A stretch of DNA of 64,000 nucleotides from a virus, in the IMG/VR virus record IMGVR_UViG_3300031951_000065, positions 1 through 64,000 of that record; one strand, written 5' to 3'. Below the pieces are notes generated by a model that had not been told where the DNA came from, ran no database searches, and worked only from the letters and a program-made list of their open reading frames with translations. Of this stretch, positions 1 through 9,820 are shown in pieces. Within the stretch, counting starts at the first letter, position 1. Each line of letters opens with the position of its first letter. The position numbers were made by a program, and so were the translations under genes.

Positions 1-3000
1 GCATCCGGTGATAAAGTGGTTCCTGATGTTATATGTAAAACAGTAAACCCTTCCTCTTGATTGTTGTAGTTTAGATGCACGTCGTTTGTATCTTCAACAT
101 CAAACGAACCATCGTTAACATCAGCACCTGCGATTGTGAATGTATCTCCCGAATATGTTTTTGTCATCGGAAATAAAACATAATTATATGTTGAATCACC
201 CGTAAACGCATAATTATACGTCATTCCTTGTAATCTCTGAGAAACAACAGTGGCATAATCCCAAGATTGTCCATATCCTTCACCAAAACCTTGTCCGTCC
301 TTATCCCAATAAAAAAATGGAACAATTTGTGACGATTCTGTTAACCTACCTGGTTCATTTAGACAAACTCTAACCCTATAACCGTCATCGTCTAAAACAA
401 AATTTATCGGCATTGGTCCATTCGTTGTTCCGGATTGTGATTTAAATAATTGAACATAATCATCAGGGTCAAGAATTACAGGACTGTATTGACCATAATA
501 TCTATTTTGTAAATCAAATTCCTCAATACCGGCTTCATTGTTAATTGATATTAATTGTAAAACGTCACCATTTAATATTTCTTTATTAGTGTTAAACGGG
601 TAGTATGAAGTGTATCCATTATTAGAGAAAAAATCTTTATAATTATAATTGGCGTTTGTGTCAAGTCTGTAATTAATGTAAAGACCCAACATTTCTTTAA
701 AATTTTGATACGATGTTGAACCTATACTTCTAACAATAGAGCAATTTGGGTCTAATGTTGGGTCTACACAAATTTCTTTAATAAATTCATCTCTTGGACC
801 TAAATCCATTATTGTTGTTGGGTGTCTTAGGGTACTGAATTCAGAACCTGATGCCGTTTTTTGGAAAATCGAGCCGTTCCATTTTGTGGACCTGTAATAA
901 AATTTTTTTACTGCGTCATTTGATGTTTTTTCTGAAACTTTATAATATAGTAAATTTTGACAGTAATTGGTCCCTCTGACGTTCAAATCTAAAGTTTCTT
1001 CATTGTCCCATCTCACTCTAGCTTTGAAAGGGAACATATAAAGAGAACCCGCTAACCAGTTGTCAAAAAAGGAATAATTAGCAATACCTTCGCAGAAAAC
1101 TTTATTTACCAATTTTCTTCTTGCATATTCTCTGATTAATTTAAATTGTACATCTCTATTGTCTGTATGAGCCGCGGGAATTACTGTGTAAACACCAAAT
1201 CTAAATTCAGAAAAACCACTTCTCGTGTCACATTTTATCGAACAAGGGTTTTTGGACAAGTCATTAGCTGCTGCTTGTCCAACTACCATTAAGTTTAAAT
1301 TATTACAATTTGTACCAGGGTTTGCCGTTGTTCCACTATAATCGGCAGTAGTACCGCTTGCACAGTAACTTATTTTTACAATACCACTATCGTCATATAT
1401 TGTATTTTGAGATAAACACCCTTCGGGTAAAGATGTGGAATCAAACGAGCTTGTTGTTGAACCGGTTATCGGGTAATTTGAATCGTATATTTCGTAAGTG
1501 AATCCCGACCAAACATAATCTTTTGGGATTGTTGGGTCGTTCCATTGTAACCACGAATTTGCGGACGCTAAATCTCTACCTAAAACACCTGTTGTTGAAC
1601 CACAAGTATAGTTTCTGTAAAGAAAAGTATAACTATTTCCTGTTGTTAATCCACTTAATGCTGTAATATCGGCCGTTTGTGCACCTGAATGAGCTAGATA
1701 AGAAGTAACCCTTATGTAATAATTTCTATTAGGATTTACTATTATATTGTTTATAATTGTTGATAATGATTGTCCATACGTGTAACCCGTATAATAATAA
1801 GATGTTAAACCACTTGAGGGTGATTCACTTAAAAAATATTCTCTTTCAGTTGGGTCATAGTCACATATAAAAATATCTGTCACCGTGGAATCACAGGTTC
1901 CTGTTACCACGGGTACACCATCTCCACCAGCGTAGGACATAGAACCATCTCTAGCGCAAACACCTGTAACTGATGACCCACTAAATGGTATTGATTGGGA
2001 TTGAATTGAGTTATTAGTACAATCTCTCCAAGTATAGGTGGTTGTGCCAGTAGTTGGTGGTGGTAAAGTGTATGTTGTACAATTAACCAAAAAAGTAAGT
2101 TTGTCTCGAACCGCGGTACCACTAGCGACTTTTTGATATATGTTAGAAGGGTCGGTGTCAGTCGACGAATCTTCCGTAAAAACTTGAATTTCATCACAAG
2201 ATTCACATTCGGGATATATTGTTAAACTTAATCTTACTGTTCCCAATGCTTGTAATGGTTCAATAATTGATTCATCCCACCCGTCAAAAGGTGCCCAATA
2301 AAAAGTCCATCCTAAAATATTCCAAGGACCAATTCTAACTTTTTCATAAATTAATTGAAATGGAGCAATGATAATTTGAACAGCACCAACAAAGGCGGTA
2401 TATATGACTCTTTCGAACGCATTAATAATAATCGCCAAAAGAATTGCAAAACTAAACTTTCTCCACGCATAATTTATTGGTGGGGTGACAACACTTGATT
2501 CGCAATCTTCTTCCGCTTTTGGTGCAATATCTTTTATACCTAAAAAGTTGTCTTTACCACCTTTAAAATGCCCACCCATGTAAGATGTTACAGTGTAGAC
2601 TTTGTTATATGTAAATCTATAGAAATAATCCTCAGGATAATAACTTCCATAAGTCTGATTGAATATTACTGATGAACTTGTGGCTGAAGTTGGGTAGTCG
2701 TCCCAATTTAATGAAAACGCATATGAACCATCAACGTCGGAATTGTACTCCCTAATGTTTGGTATCAAATAACTAGCAACATATCTAACCCTACCTAAAG
2801 TTTCATTTTTACCTGATATTCTGAATCTATAACAAGCCGATGTTGGTATTCCTTTGTTAGGGTCATTTGTTGTTTCATTTTCACCAAATTCATTTGTGTA
2901 CACAAAATCCATGTTCATGGGTAATGGGACCACAAATGAACCATCGTCCTCGATATCTTCTTGTATTTCGTATCTCTCAAGTATTGGTCGACCACTACTG

Positions 3001-3899
3001 TCTTTATTTGGTGTAAACCTTATTATTTCAATAACAGCATCAAATGTGGTTAAATCACATTTTCGACCCATCTCACCTCTTGGTCTACAATTTTTATTTA
3101 TTGTATTTTTACCTTTATCCGAATATATTGAACCTAATAGATACGCTTTTGGCTCTACTTTAACCCCTTTACTTGATAAATCAAAATCAGTTCTGGTTAA
3201 TCCAATTTCACATAAATCTTCGTTACCCCAAAAAGGATAAACTTCTATAGTTTGATTAAAAGAAACTATTTGAGGTAAAGTGTCTAAATCATTTGACGCT
3301 TTGTACGAATATGTATTTTTGAATTTGTCAACACCTAAACCTTGTCTAATAAAATCGTCAGGTCTAAGTGAAAAACACCCAATATCAGATAAATCTACAT
3401 CAACATGAATTGTTTGTGTCCCTACAGGAACACCCCAAATCATGAAGTCACCAGCATCGTTTGTTTTTACAGTGTATTTGTAATATTTTTCATAAACCTC
3501 AAGAACCTCTTCTCTCGTTAAAATATCTTTTTGGTCAGGGAATGTACCGGTTGGTTCGTGTCCACCGTGTTGTTTTCGACTTGGTAAAAGATTATATCTA
3601 TATCCTTCATCATTTTTACTATCTACCGTGGTAAATGGATATAACTCAGAAATTACGGGGTCGTTTGAATCTTCTTCGGATATTGGAATGAAAATAGAAA
3701 CTCTAGCATTTGGAACACCGAATCCATTGTTTACAAAGATTCTTCCACAAACAACACCATAGTCCGCACACATTGAGGAGTATACCTCCGTCTGTGTGAA
3801 TTTAAGGGATAATATTTCCAATAAGTCAAAGTCGTTTTTTAATTCGACAACAACTTTTTGGTCTTTACCTATATTTGTGGAAATTCTGTGTTTCTGCAT
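1..3899 (-). CDS. Large baseplate/tail structural protein, 3' end outside window
   Basis: Open frame of at least 1299 codons starting at ATG 3899-3897 and still open at the left edge, so the C-terminus is missing. It follows gp25 and gp6 in the same direction, which suggests a baseplate or fibre component; no T4 homologue is recognised. Around residues 45-70 (VCGRIFVNNGFGVPNARV) and 140-168 (TNDAGDFMIWGVPVGTQTI) the sequence resembles carboxypeptidase-regulatory / prealbumin-like beta folds. Residues about 477-525 form a strongly hydrophobic stretch (FAILLAIIINAF, then FVGAVQIIIAPF), like one or two membrane-type helices, which is odd for a virion protein. The following part is Cys-rich (for example CESCDE). 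A TATTTATA late-type element lies five bases upstream of the start. Gene reality is well supported; function is inferred from position. Confidence 0.85.
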   Translation of the reverse strand, partial: MQKHRISTNIGKDQKVVVELKNDFDLLEILSLKFTQTEVYSSMCADYGVVCGRIFVNNGFGVPNARVSIFIPISEEDSNDPVISELYPFTTVDSKNDEGYRYNLLPSRKQHGGHEPTGTFPDQKDILTREEVLEVYEKYYKYTVKTNDAGDFMIWGVPVGTQTIHVDVDLSDIGCFSLRPDDFIRQGLGVDKFKNTYSYKASNDLDTLPQIVSFNQTIEVYPFWGNEDLCEIGLTRTDFDLSSKGVKVEPKAYLLGSIYSDKGKNTINKNCRPRGEMGRKCDLTTFDAVIEIIRFTPNKDSSGRPILERYEIQEDIEDDGSFVVPLPMNMDFVYTNEFGENETTNDPNKGIPTSACYRFRISGKNETLGRVRYVASYLIPNIREYNSDVDGSYAFSLNWDDYPTSATSSSVIFNQTYGSYYPEDYFYRFTYNKVYTVTSYMGGHFKGGKDNFLGIKDIAPKAEEDCESSVVTPPINYAWRKFSFAILLAIIINAFERVIYTAFVGAVQIIIAPFQLIYEKVRIGPWNILGWTFYWAPFDGWDESIIEPLQALGTVRLSLTIYPECESCDEIQVFTEDSSTDTDPSNIYQKVASGTAVRDKLTFLVNCTTYTLPPPTTGTTTYTWRDCTNNSIQSQSIPFSGSSVTGVCARDGSMSYAGGDGVPVVTGTCDSTVTDIFICDYDPTEREYFLSESPSSGLTSYYYTGYTYGQSLSTIINNIIVNPNRNYYIRVTSYLAHSGAQTADITALSGLTTGNSYTFLYRNYTCGSTTGVLGRDLASANSWLQWNDPTIPKDYVWSGFTYEIYDSNYPITGSTTSSFDSTSLPEGCLSQNTIYDDSGIVKISYCASGTTADYSGTTANPGTNCNNLNLMVVGQAAANDLSKNPCSIKCDTRSGFSEFRFGVYTVIPAAHTDNRDVQFKLIREYARRKLVNKVFCEGIANYSFFDNWLAGSLYMFPFKARVRWDNEETLDLNVRGTNYCQNLLYYKVSEKTSNDAVKKFYYRSTKWNGSIFQKTASGSEFSTLRHPTTIMDLGPRDEFIKEICVDPTLDPNCSIVRSIGSTSYQNFKEMLGLYINYRLDTNANYNYKDFFSNNGYTSYYPFNTNKEILNGDVLQLISINNEAGIEEFDLQNRYYGQYSPVILDPDDYVQLFKSQSGTTNGPMPINFVLDDDGYRVRVCLNEPGRLTESSQIVPFFYWDKDGQGFGEGYGQSWDYATVVSQRLQGMTYNYAFTGDSTYNYVLFPMTKTYSGDTFTIAGADVNDGSFDVEDTNDVHLNYNNQEEGFTVLHITSGTTLSPD

Positions 3900-3904
3900 T
3901 ATTC

Positions 3905-3912
3905 TATAAATA
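3905..3912 (-). promoter_or_regulatory. Late-promoter-like TATTTATA element
   Basis: Coding-strand TATTTATA ending five bases before the start of the large structural gene. Same motif as at the other late-type gene starts in the window. Confidence 0.5.
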
Positions 3913-3951
3913 GAAAATTATGGATTTCCAGAAAAATAAATAAAAATTAAA

Positions 3952-5784
3952 TTAGAATGTAGTCGTTCCTAATGTTTTTACTCTAACTTTTATATCTTTC
4001 TGAGGAAATCTTATTTGATATATTTGGTTAGATTTCATATAGATAGTCATATCGGATTGAGCAATTTCTTTTGTGGTTGGGTCAATATATGATTGTAACA
4101 CTTCAGAAGATGAATATTCTCCACCTACGTTATTGAAAACTCTTATATCGACAGCGTTTACCACTCCATTTACTTCACCTATTGTTTTATATAAATCACC
4201 AACAAATAATGGGTCACCCATTTTTCTTTTTTCAATTGAAAAATAACTAACAGTATCCTCGATAATAGTTTTAACAATCTCTGTTTGGTTACCATTTTTA
4301 TCAATAACAACGTCAATCTCTAGTGTGAAATCAACCACTTCACCGCTTTGAACTTCTAAAAAGTCATTAACCATTCGGTACTCGGCTAAGTAAGATAAAA
4401 TGTTGTTTTTTAATGTGTTTGAAACAGTATCAATAAGATTACCATTCTCATCATATGACAATAATTTAATTTTTATTTTATTGTCTTCTTCCATCACGTT
4501 TACCTTAGCGGGAGCCCCATATGTTGATGGCATTGTCTCAATTAAAGATTTATAATCATTAAGAGTTACCGCCCTATTTTGTGCAGAGAAGTTATATGCT
4601 ATCATGTTTCTAACTTCTTCAATTGTGGGTTGGTCCGCACCTCCAACAGCTGGTGTTACGTTGGTTACGGTTAAAGAATTTTGTACTTGAGTGTTCGTTG
4701 ATGAGTTAGGTCCATTAATAGAAAATTCAACATTATCTACACTTGTAATAATATCAATACCGAGATTACTATCCTTACCTCCTCCAATTCTATATTTTAT
4801 GAATAACGTTGTATTTGATTTCGGTAAAGCACCTAATGATAGGTTATTCAAATACGTTCCAAGACTTACTCTTAAAGTACCTTGGTTATAGTTGTCCAAA
4901 TTATCCAATGGATTAACATTACCAGAACCAAATGTTACCGAAAAATAATTTTCGGGAGTATATTCTGTAATAAATTTATTTGTAACTGGAACGTATGTTC
5001 CCGATATGAAATTATCACTATCAGATGCCGATGTTGGGTCGGGCACAAATACTTTATCTTGTATTAATGATTTTACTTCGTACCATTTATTTTCAGAACT
5101 TAAAAATTCAGAGTTAGTTGGATTATTTACAAAGTTTGTTCCCTCTTTATGAATTACTCCACTCACCCCTAATATGTTTTGTTCAGGTAAGAATATTTTT
5201 AAGAAAGGTTTTTGGTCAACTTCTGTTATAACTTTTCTATATATTCTTGTTACACCATTTACAACAGCTTCTCTTTTTACAATTGAGTATGATATGAGTC
5301 TATTATTACCATCAAAATTTGGGATTTTTAATCTGTTTGGTTCACCTCTTTTATTGAAGGGATTTGAGAAATCAATATCGTCGATGGTTTCAAAAACTTG
5401 TCCCCCACCCGATACTTGTGCACCTGATTTTATAGTCCCCAAATAACGCTCATCTTCTTTATCTCCTCTAACAGGTACTTGTATTGTAAAATCACACAAA
5501 GAAACCGATGGTCTATTACCTGGTATTCTCATACCATATGTTTTGGCAATATGATACAATGATTGTCTTTGTTGTGCAAAATCTAGCATTGTCTCTTGCC
5601 AAACCCTATCAATGTGAAAATGTAAATTGTCTGTCACAGCGGCATTTAAATCCAATAAAACAGAATAAATTGATGCGTCATTTGTATTCTTAATCAAATC
5701 GGGATAATATTCCCTTGTGAGATTAACTAGTTCCTGTCTTAAACTCGCAAAGTCTCTGACGGCGTATGATATTTTTTTAGCCAT
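3952..5784 (-). CDS. gp6: Baseplate wedge protein, gp6-like (Baseplate_J family)
   Basis: 610 residues, close to the T4 gp6 length of about 660. The N-terminus (YAVRDFASLRQELVNLTREY, then NDASIYSVLLDLNAAVTDNL) is the typical gp6 opening, in which two subunits cross to form the wedge scaffold. A Baseplate_J-like middle follows around residues 370-420 (GGADQPTIEEVRNMIAYNF, then NRAVTLNDYKSLIE). In T4 gp6, gp25 and gp53 make the core of each wedge that triggers sheath contraction. The gene starts one base after the gp25 stop, so the two are probably translated together; the very large structural gene follows. Confidence 0.93.
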   Translation of the reverse strand: MAKKISYAVRDFASLRQELVNLTREYYPDLIKNTNDASIYSVLLDLNAAVTDNLHFHIDRVWQETMLDFAQQRQSLYHIAKTYGMRIPGNRPSVSLCDFTIQVPVRGDKEDERYLGTIKSGAQVSGGGQVFETIDDIDFSNPFNKRGEPNRLKIPNFDGNNRLISYSIVKREAVVNGVTRIYRKVITEVDQKPFLKIFLPEQNILGVSGVIHKEGTNFVNNPTNSEFLSSENKWYEVKSLIQDKVFVPDPTSASDSDNFISGTYVPVTNKFITEYTPENYFSVTFGSGNVNPLDNLDNYNQGTLRVSLGTYLNNLSLGALPKSNTTLFIKYRIGGGKDSNLGIDIITSVDNVEFSINGPNSSTNTQVQNSLTVTNVTPAVGGADQPTIEEVRNMIAYNFSAQNRAVTLNDYKSLIETMPSTYGAPAKVNVMEEDNKIKIKLLSYDENGNLIDTVSNTLKNNILSYLAEYRMVNDFLEVQSGEVVDFTLEIDVVIDKNGNQTEIVKTIIEDTVSYFSIEKRKMGDPLFVGDLYKTIGEVNGVVNAVDIRVFNNVGGEYSSSEVLQSYIDPTTKEIAQSDMTIYMKSNQIYQIRFPQKDIKVRVKTLGTTTF

Positions 5785-5785
5785 A

Positions 5786-6238
5786 TTATATGTTAATAAT
5801 TATAAAATCGGACGAAACAAAAGGTTCGTTATTTATGTCATAGTCAATTCGAACTTTTGCGGTATATGGTTTGGTTGAATAATCAGAAACTCTAAACAAT
5901 CTTGAGTCCTCATCTTCTTGTGGGCTCATAGATTCTTCAGGGTCTTGGTCAGCGGGTGTAACTCTAATTGATTTTATTTCTAAATTAGGTATGTATAATT
6001 TCACCGCAGTTCTTATTTCATCTTCTATCTGACCCCATGTTACAGCGTCATTTGGTTCAAAAATAAATTCATATAATCTAGTCCCAAAATCAGGTAAATA
6101 ATATCTTGAACCCTTTCTTGTTAATAACAAGTGAATCAAGTTTGCACGAATCTCTCTCTCAGGGGTTTCGGTCATAACCAAAAAATCACCCTTAGGACTA
6201 ATTCTGAATGGAAAATCTATACCATATGTAATCGCCAT
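5786..6238 (-). CDS. gp25: Baseplate wedge protein, gp25-like
   Basis: 150 residues of the GPW/gp25 family, a small wedge subunit that links the baseplate to the first sheath ring. Visible family features are the FPFRISPKGDF opening, the central REIRANLIHLLLTRKGSRYY segment followed by LPDFGTRLYEFIFEP, and the WGQIEDEIRTAVKLYIP helix. Length matches the family (about 130 residues). First gene of a baseplate operon with gp6; a TATTTATT element lies three bases upstream, and the terminator of the nrdA operon is just before that, so a new transcription unit begins here. Confidence 0.93.
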   Translation of the reverse strand: MAITYGIDFPFRISPKGDFLVMTETPEREIRANLIHLLLTRKGSRYYLPDFGTRLYEFIFEPNDAVTWGQIEDEIRTAVKLYIPNLEIKSIRVTPADQDPEESMSPQEDEDSRLFRVSDYSTKPYTAKVRIDYDINNEPFVSSDFIIINI

Positions 6239-6241
6239 ACT

Positions 6242-6249
6242 AATAAATA
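6242..6249 (-). promoter_or_regulatory. Late-promoter-like TATTTATT element
   Basis: Coding-strand ATATTTATT ending three bases before the gp25 start, directly after the nrdA operon terminator. It marks the switch from the replication block to the baseplate block. Confidence 0.5.
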
Positions 6250-6269
6250 TAACTAAAGAACAAATACTA

Positions 6270-6302
6270 ATAAATAAAAAAATCCCAACCGAAGTTGGGA
6301 TT
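6270..6302 (-). terminator. Rho-independent terminator after nrdA
   Basis: On the minus strand AATCCCAAC, loop TTCG, GTTGGGATT (6281-6302) is followed by TTTTTATTTATTAG. A nine-base-pair stem with a stable UUCG tetraloop and a U tract makes this a textbook terminator. It lies 87 bases after the nrdA stop and closes the replication/nucleotide operon. Confidence 0.9.
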
Positions 6303-6388
6303 ATATATTGTTTGATTTTTTTGCTCCTGTATAATCAAACAAAGTAGATGTATGGTTAATTATAAAATATCAATGGAGCCACCTACAG

Positions 6389-8821
6389 TTACGAGCCACA
6401 ACCTTCACATTCAAAAGGAGAATCTGTTGGTCTTGATGGTATTGACATCTCCACGACTTCTTCTTCTTTTTGATTATTTTGGTTGTATGAAGTATTTTGT
6501 ACTTCTTTAGCTTCAACTGTGGGTTTTGCTGTTGAGGTGTCGATTCCTAAACCCTTTAATGGGTCAACAGCAGCTCTGGTTCGTAAATAATACATACCCG
6601 TTTTTAAACCAAGTTTCCATCCATAAAGATGTGCGGCTAAAACTTTGGTTTTGTTTGCGTTGTCAATAAATAAATTTAAAGACTGTGATTGGTCAATGTA
6701 AATTGACCTGTTTGCCGCCATGGTTAAGATTCTTTTTTGAGACATTTCCCAAACTGTTTTGTAAACTTCTTTCACATCAACAGGTACCTCAGGAATGTTT
6801 TGAACAGAACCATTTTCCATGATTAGTTTTTTCTTTAATTCGTCAGACCACAATCCTCTTTCAAGTAATTCATTTACGAGATGTTTATTGATTACAATAA
6901 ATTCACCTCCTAATGTTCTTCTTGAGTAAAGGTTAGATGTAAATGGTTCAAATGCTTCATTATTACCAAGAATTTGTGCGGTAGATGCTGTTGGCATAGG
7001 AGCAACTAATAGAGAGTTTCTTACACCATGTTTAACAACATCTTTTCTTAGTGACTTCCAATCCCATCTTCCACTTGTGTCCTTGTCTGTTTTACCCCAT
7101 AACTCGTATTGAAATTGACCTTTAGATAACGGAGAACCTTCAAATGAAGAGTACGCCCCGTTTTCAACAGCCAAGTCTTTAGACGATGTGAGAGCCGCGA
7201 AATAAATTGTTTCAAATATTTCTACTTGTAATTTGTCCGAATCCTCACTTTCAAAAGGTAATTTTAACATACAAAACACATCCGCCAATCCTTGTACACC
7301 TAAACCAACTGGTCTATGTTTCATGTTTGAAAGTTTTGTTTCCTCAGTAGGGTAAAAATTCAAATCAATAACGTTGTTTAGGTTTTTCACAACTTGATAT
7401 ACATTATCATAAAGTAGTTCATGATTAAATTCTTTATTAATGATGTATTTTGGTAATGCGATTGACGCTAAATTACAAACCGCTTGTTCTGTTGGGCTTG
7501 AGTACTCAATAATCTCGGTACACAAATTAGATGATTTAATTGTACCTAAGTTCTTTTGGTTTGATTTGTAATTAGCAGCATCCTTGTACAACATGTATGG
7601 GGTACCGGTCTCAATTTGTGCCGTTAAAATTGCGTCCATTAATTTTCTCGCTTTAACAACTTTTCTTGCTCGACCCTCTTTCTCATACCTTTCGTACAAT
7701 TCTGTGAATTCTTGAGTAAAAGAAAATGGGTCATCATAAGCGTCTGACAAACCAGGAGCTTCATCAGGTGAAAATAGTGACCACTCCCCGTCTTCCTCAA
7801 CTCTTTTCATAAAAAGATTGGGTGTCCACATCGCTAAGAATAAATCACGAGCCCTTAATTCTTCTTTACCGTGATTTTTTCTCAAATCAATAAATTCAAA
7901 AACATCTGCGTGCCATGGCTCAAGATAAATCGCGAAAGAACCTTTTCTTTTACCACCCTGATTAATCCAACGAGCGACTTCATTGTATGTTTTCATCATC
8001 GGGAGTAGTCCGTCTGATTCACCACCTGTTCCTTTAATATATGAACCCTTGGCTCTAACATCATGAACATGTAGTCCGATACCACCAGCCCATTTTGAAA
8101 TTTTAGCAACATCTTTAATTGTGTCAAACAAACCATCAATGTCATCACCTTTATTACCAATTAAGAAACAAGAAGACATTTGTGGTCTACGAGTACCGGC
8201 ATTAAACAAAGTTGGAGTTGCGTGAGTGTAAAAATGTTGTGATAAATCGTCATAAATTCTCAAAGCAGTTTCTAAGTCACCATTACAAATACCAACAGCA
8301 ACTCTCATGTACATATATTGAGGTCTTTCAACGATTCTTCTTCCGATTTTCAAAAGGTAAGAACGTTCAAGAGTTTTAAATCCAAAATAATCAAAATCAA
8401 AATCTCTCTCTTGAACAATCGCACCATCTAAAGATTCTTTGTTTTGAATCACAAATTGATAAACCTCATCTGATATTAAAGATGAATCTTTTCCTGTTCT
8501 TGGTTCAATAAATGAGTGAAGTTCTTTAATACATTGGGAAAACTTTTTTGGTGTCGTTTTATGTAGATTTGACACCGCCAATCTTCCAGCTAATTTAGCA
8601 TAGTCTGAATGTGTTGTTACCATAGACGCAGCCGTCTCGGCTGCTAATGTGTCCAACTCAGTTGTAGATATACCATCGTAAATCCCTTGAGTAACTTTAA
8701 GAGTCACTAATGTTGGGTCAATGTATTCTAAATTCAAATCATCACAGAAATATTGTATTCTTCTGGTGATTTTGTCATATCTCATTTCTTCCAATGAGCC
8801 ATCTCTCTTTTTTACTTTCAT
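6389..8821 (-). CDS. nrdA: Ribonucleoside-diphosphate reductase class I, alpha subunit
   Basis: 810-residue catalytic subunit that reduces ribonucleoside diphosphates to deoxyribonucleotides for phage DNA synthesis. An ATP-cone is visible at residues 1-90 (KKRDGSLEEMRYDKITRRI). Catalytic elements: a Cys in SSCFLIGNKGD (about 215), the NLCTEI motif (about 432) with the following VCNLAS, the PMPTAST loop, and the radical-transfer Tyr pair in GMYYLRTR (about 744). The C-terminus ends CEGCGS, so Cys805 and Cys808 supply the re-reducing redox pair. It begins seven bases after nrdB, which supplies the radical. Intact, with no intron or split, unlike some phage nrdA genes. Confidence 0.97.
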   Translation of the reverse strand: MKVKKRDGSLEEMRYDKITRRIQYFCDDLNLEYIDPTLVTLKVTQGIYDGISTTELDTLAAETAASMVTTHSDYAKLAGRLAVSNLHKTTPKKFSQCIKELHSFIEPRTGKDSSLISDEVYQFVIQNKESLDGAIVQERDFDFDYFGFKTLERSYLLKIGRRIVERPQYMYMRVAVGICNGDLETALRIYDDLSQHFYTHATPTLFNAGTRRPQMSSCFLIGNKGDDIDGLFDTIKDVAKISKWAGGIGLHVHDVRAKGSYIKGTGGESDGLLPMMKTYNEVARWINQGGKRKGSFAIYLEPWHADVFEFIDLRKNHGKEELRARDLFLAMWTPNLFMKRVEEDGEWSLFSPDEAPGLSDAYDDPFSFTQEFTELYERYEKEGRARKVVKARKLMDAILTAQIETGTPYMLYKDAANYKSNQKNLGTIKSSNLCTEIIEYSSPTEQAVCNLASIALPKYIINKEFNHELLYDNVYQVVKNLNNVIDLNFYPTEETKLSNMKHRPVGLGVQGLADVFCMLKLPFESEDSDKLQVEIFETIYFAALTSSKDLAVENGAYSSFEGSPLSKGQFQYELWGKTDKDTSGRWDWKSLRKDVVKHGVRNSLLVAPMPTASTAQILGNNEAFEPFTSNLYSRRTLGGEFIVINKHLVNELLERGLWSDELKKKLIMENGSVQNIPEVPVDVKEVYKTVWEMSQKRILTMAANRSIYIDQSQSLNLFIDNANKTKVLAAHLYGWKLGLKTGMYYLRTRAAVDPLKGLGIDTSTAKPTVEAKEVQNTSYNQNNQKEEEVVEMSIPSRPTDSPFECEGCGS

Positions 8822-8828
8822 AATCTAA

Positions 8829-9806
8829 TTAAAAATCTATATCTTCAAATGATGTATCCATATCTTCAATGGAAACGTTATTATTCACACCAGCTTTTTG
8901 ATATTCAGCAACTCTTTTTTCAAAGAAATTAGTCTTACCTTGAAGAGCAATATTTTGCATGAAATCAAATGGATTTTCAACATTGTAGACCTTTGAACAA
9001 TTTAATGACATTAATAGTCTATCGGTCACAAATTCCAAATATTGAGACATCAAATCTGAATTCATACCAATTAGTTTAACAGGTAGTGCCTCTAAAATAA
9101 ATTCTTTTTCAATCTCTAAAGCTCCACAGATAATGTCTTTAATTCTCTTCTCACTTAATTTATTTTCAATATGGTGATTAAACAAATGACAAGCAAAGTC
9201 ACAGTGCATTCCTTCATCTCTTGAAATAAGCTCATTTGAAAAGGTTAAACCCGGCATTAAACCACGTTTTTTGAGCCAGAAAATAGAACAGAATGAGCCA
9301 GAAAAGAAAATACCCTCAACAGCAGCAAAGGCAATAAGTCTTTCAACGAAGGTACCCTTTTCAATATACTTTAACGCCCATTCCGCCTTTTTCTTAACAG
9401 CAGGGATTGTGTCAATTGCATTAAATAATCTACCTTGTTCTTGTTTATCCTTGATATATGTATCAATCAACAAAGAATAAGTTTCACTGTGAATATTTTC
9501 CATCATGATTTGGAAACCATAAAACATTTTAGCTTCCGTATATTGTACCGCATTCACAAAATTCATTGCAATGTTTTCATTTACAATACCATCCGAAGCG
9601 GCGAAAAATGCTAATACGTTTTTAACAAAATGTTGTTCATCTTCATTTAGTTTGTTTTCCCAATCATAAATGTCTTGAGCTAAATCAATTTCTTCAGCAG
9701 TCCAAAAACATGCTTCTTGTTGTTTGTAAAGTTTCCAAATGTCGTGGTGTTCGATTGGAAAAAGGACAAAACGTCCTGGATTTTCTTTCAAAATCTTCTC
9801 TGTCAT
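8829..9806 (-). CDS. nrdB: Ribonucleotide reductase class I, beta (radical) subunit
   Basis: 325-residue ferritin-like di-iron protein that generates the tyrosyl radical for NrdA. Candidate iron ligands are Asp41 ([10 protein letters not shown]), Glu77 (SDGIVNENI), His106 with Glu103 ([10 protein letters not shown]), then the later Glu and His in [15 protein letters not shown]. The radical Tyr is probably Tyr96 in FYGFQI. The ASDGIVNEN...FYGFQ...MENIHSE pattern is the form seen in eukaryotic-type R2 and many Bacteroidota and large-virus enzymes rather than the E. coli form. It lies between gp41 (14 bases upstream) and nrdA, forming a replication-coupled unit. Confidence 0.97.
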   Translation of the reverse strand: MTEKILKENPGRFVLFPIEHHDIWKLYKQQEACFWTAEEIDLAQDIYDWENKLNEDEQHFVKNVLAFFAASDGIVNENIAMNFVNAVQYTEAKMFYGFQIMMENIHSETYSLLIDTYIKDKQEQGRLFNAIDTIPAVKKKAEWALKYIEKGTFVERLIAFAAVEGIFFSGSFCSIFWLKKRGLMPGLTFSNELISRDEGMHCDFACHLFNHHIENKLSEKRIKDIICGALEIEKEFILEALPVKLIGMNSDLMSQYLEFVTDRLLMSLNCSKVYNVENPFDFMQNIALQGKTNFFEKRVAEYQKAGVNNNVSIEDMDTSFEDIDF

Positions 9807-9820
9807 GGTGATAATAATTA

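Noticed and set aside
2854-3240. Plus-strand 128-codon frame
   Set aside because: Antisense to the continuous large structural gene, whose frame gives sensible protein throughout.
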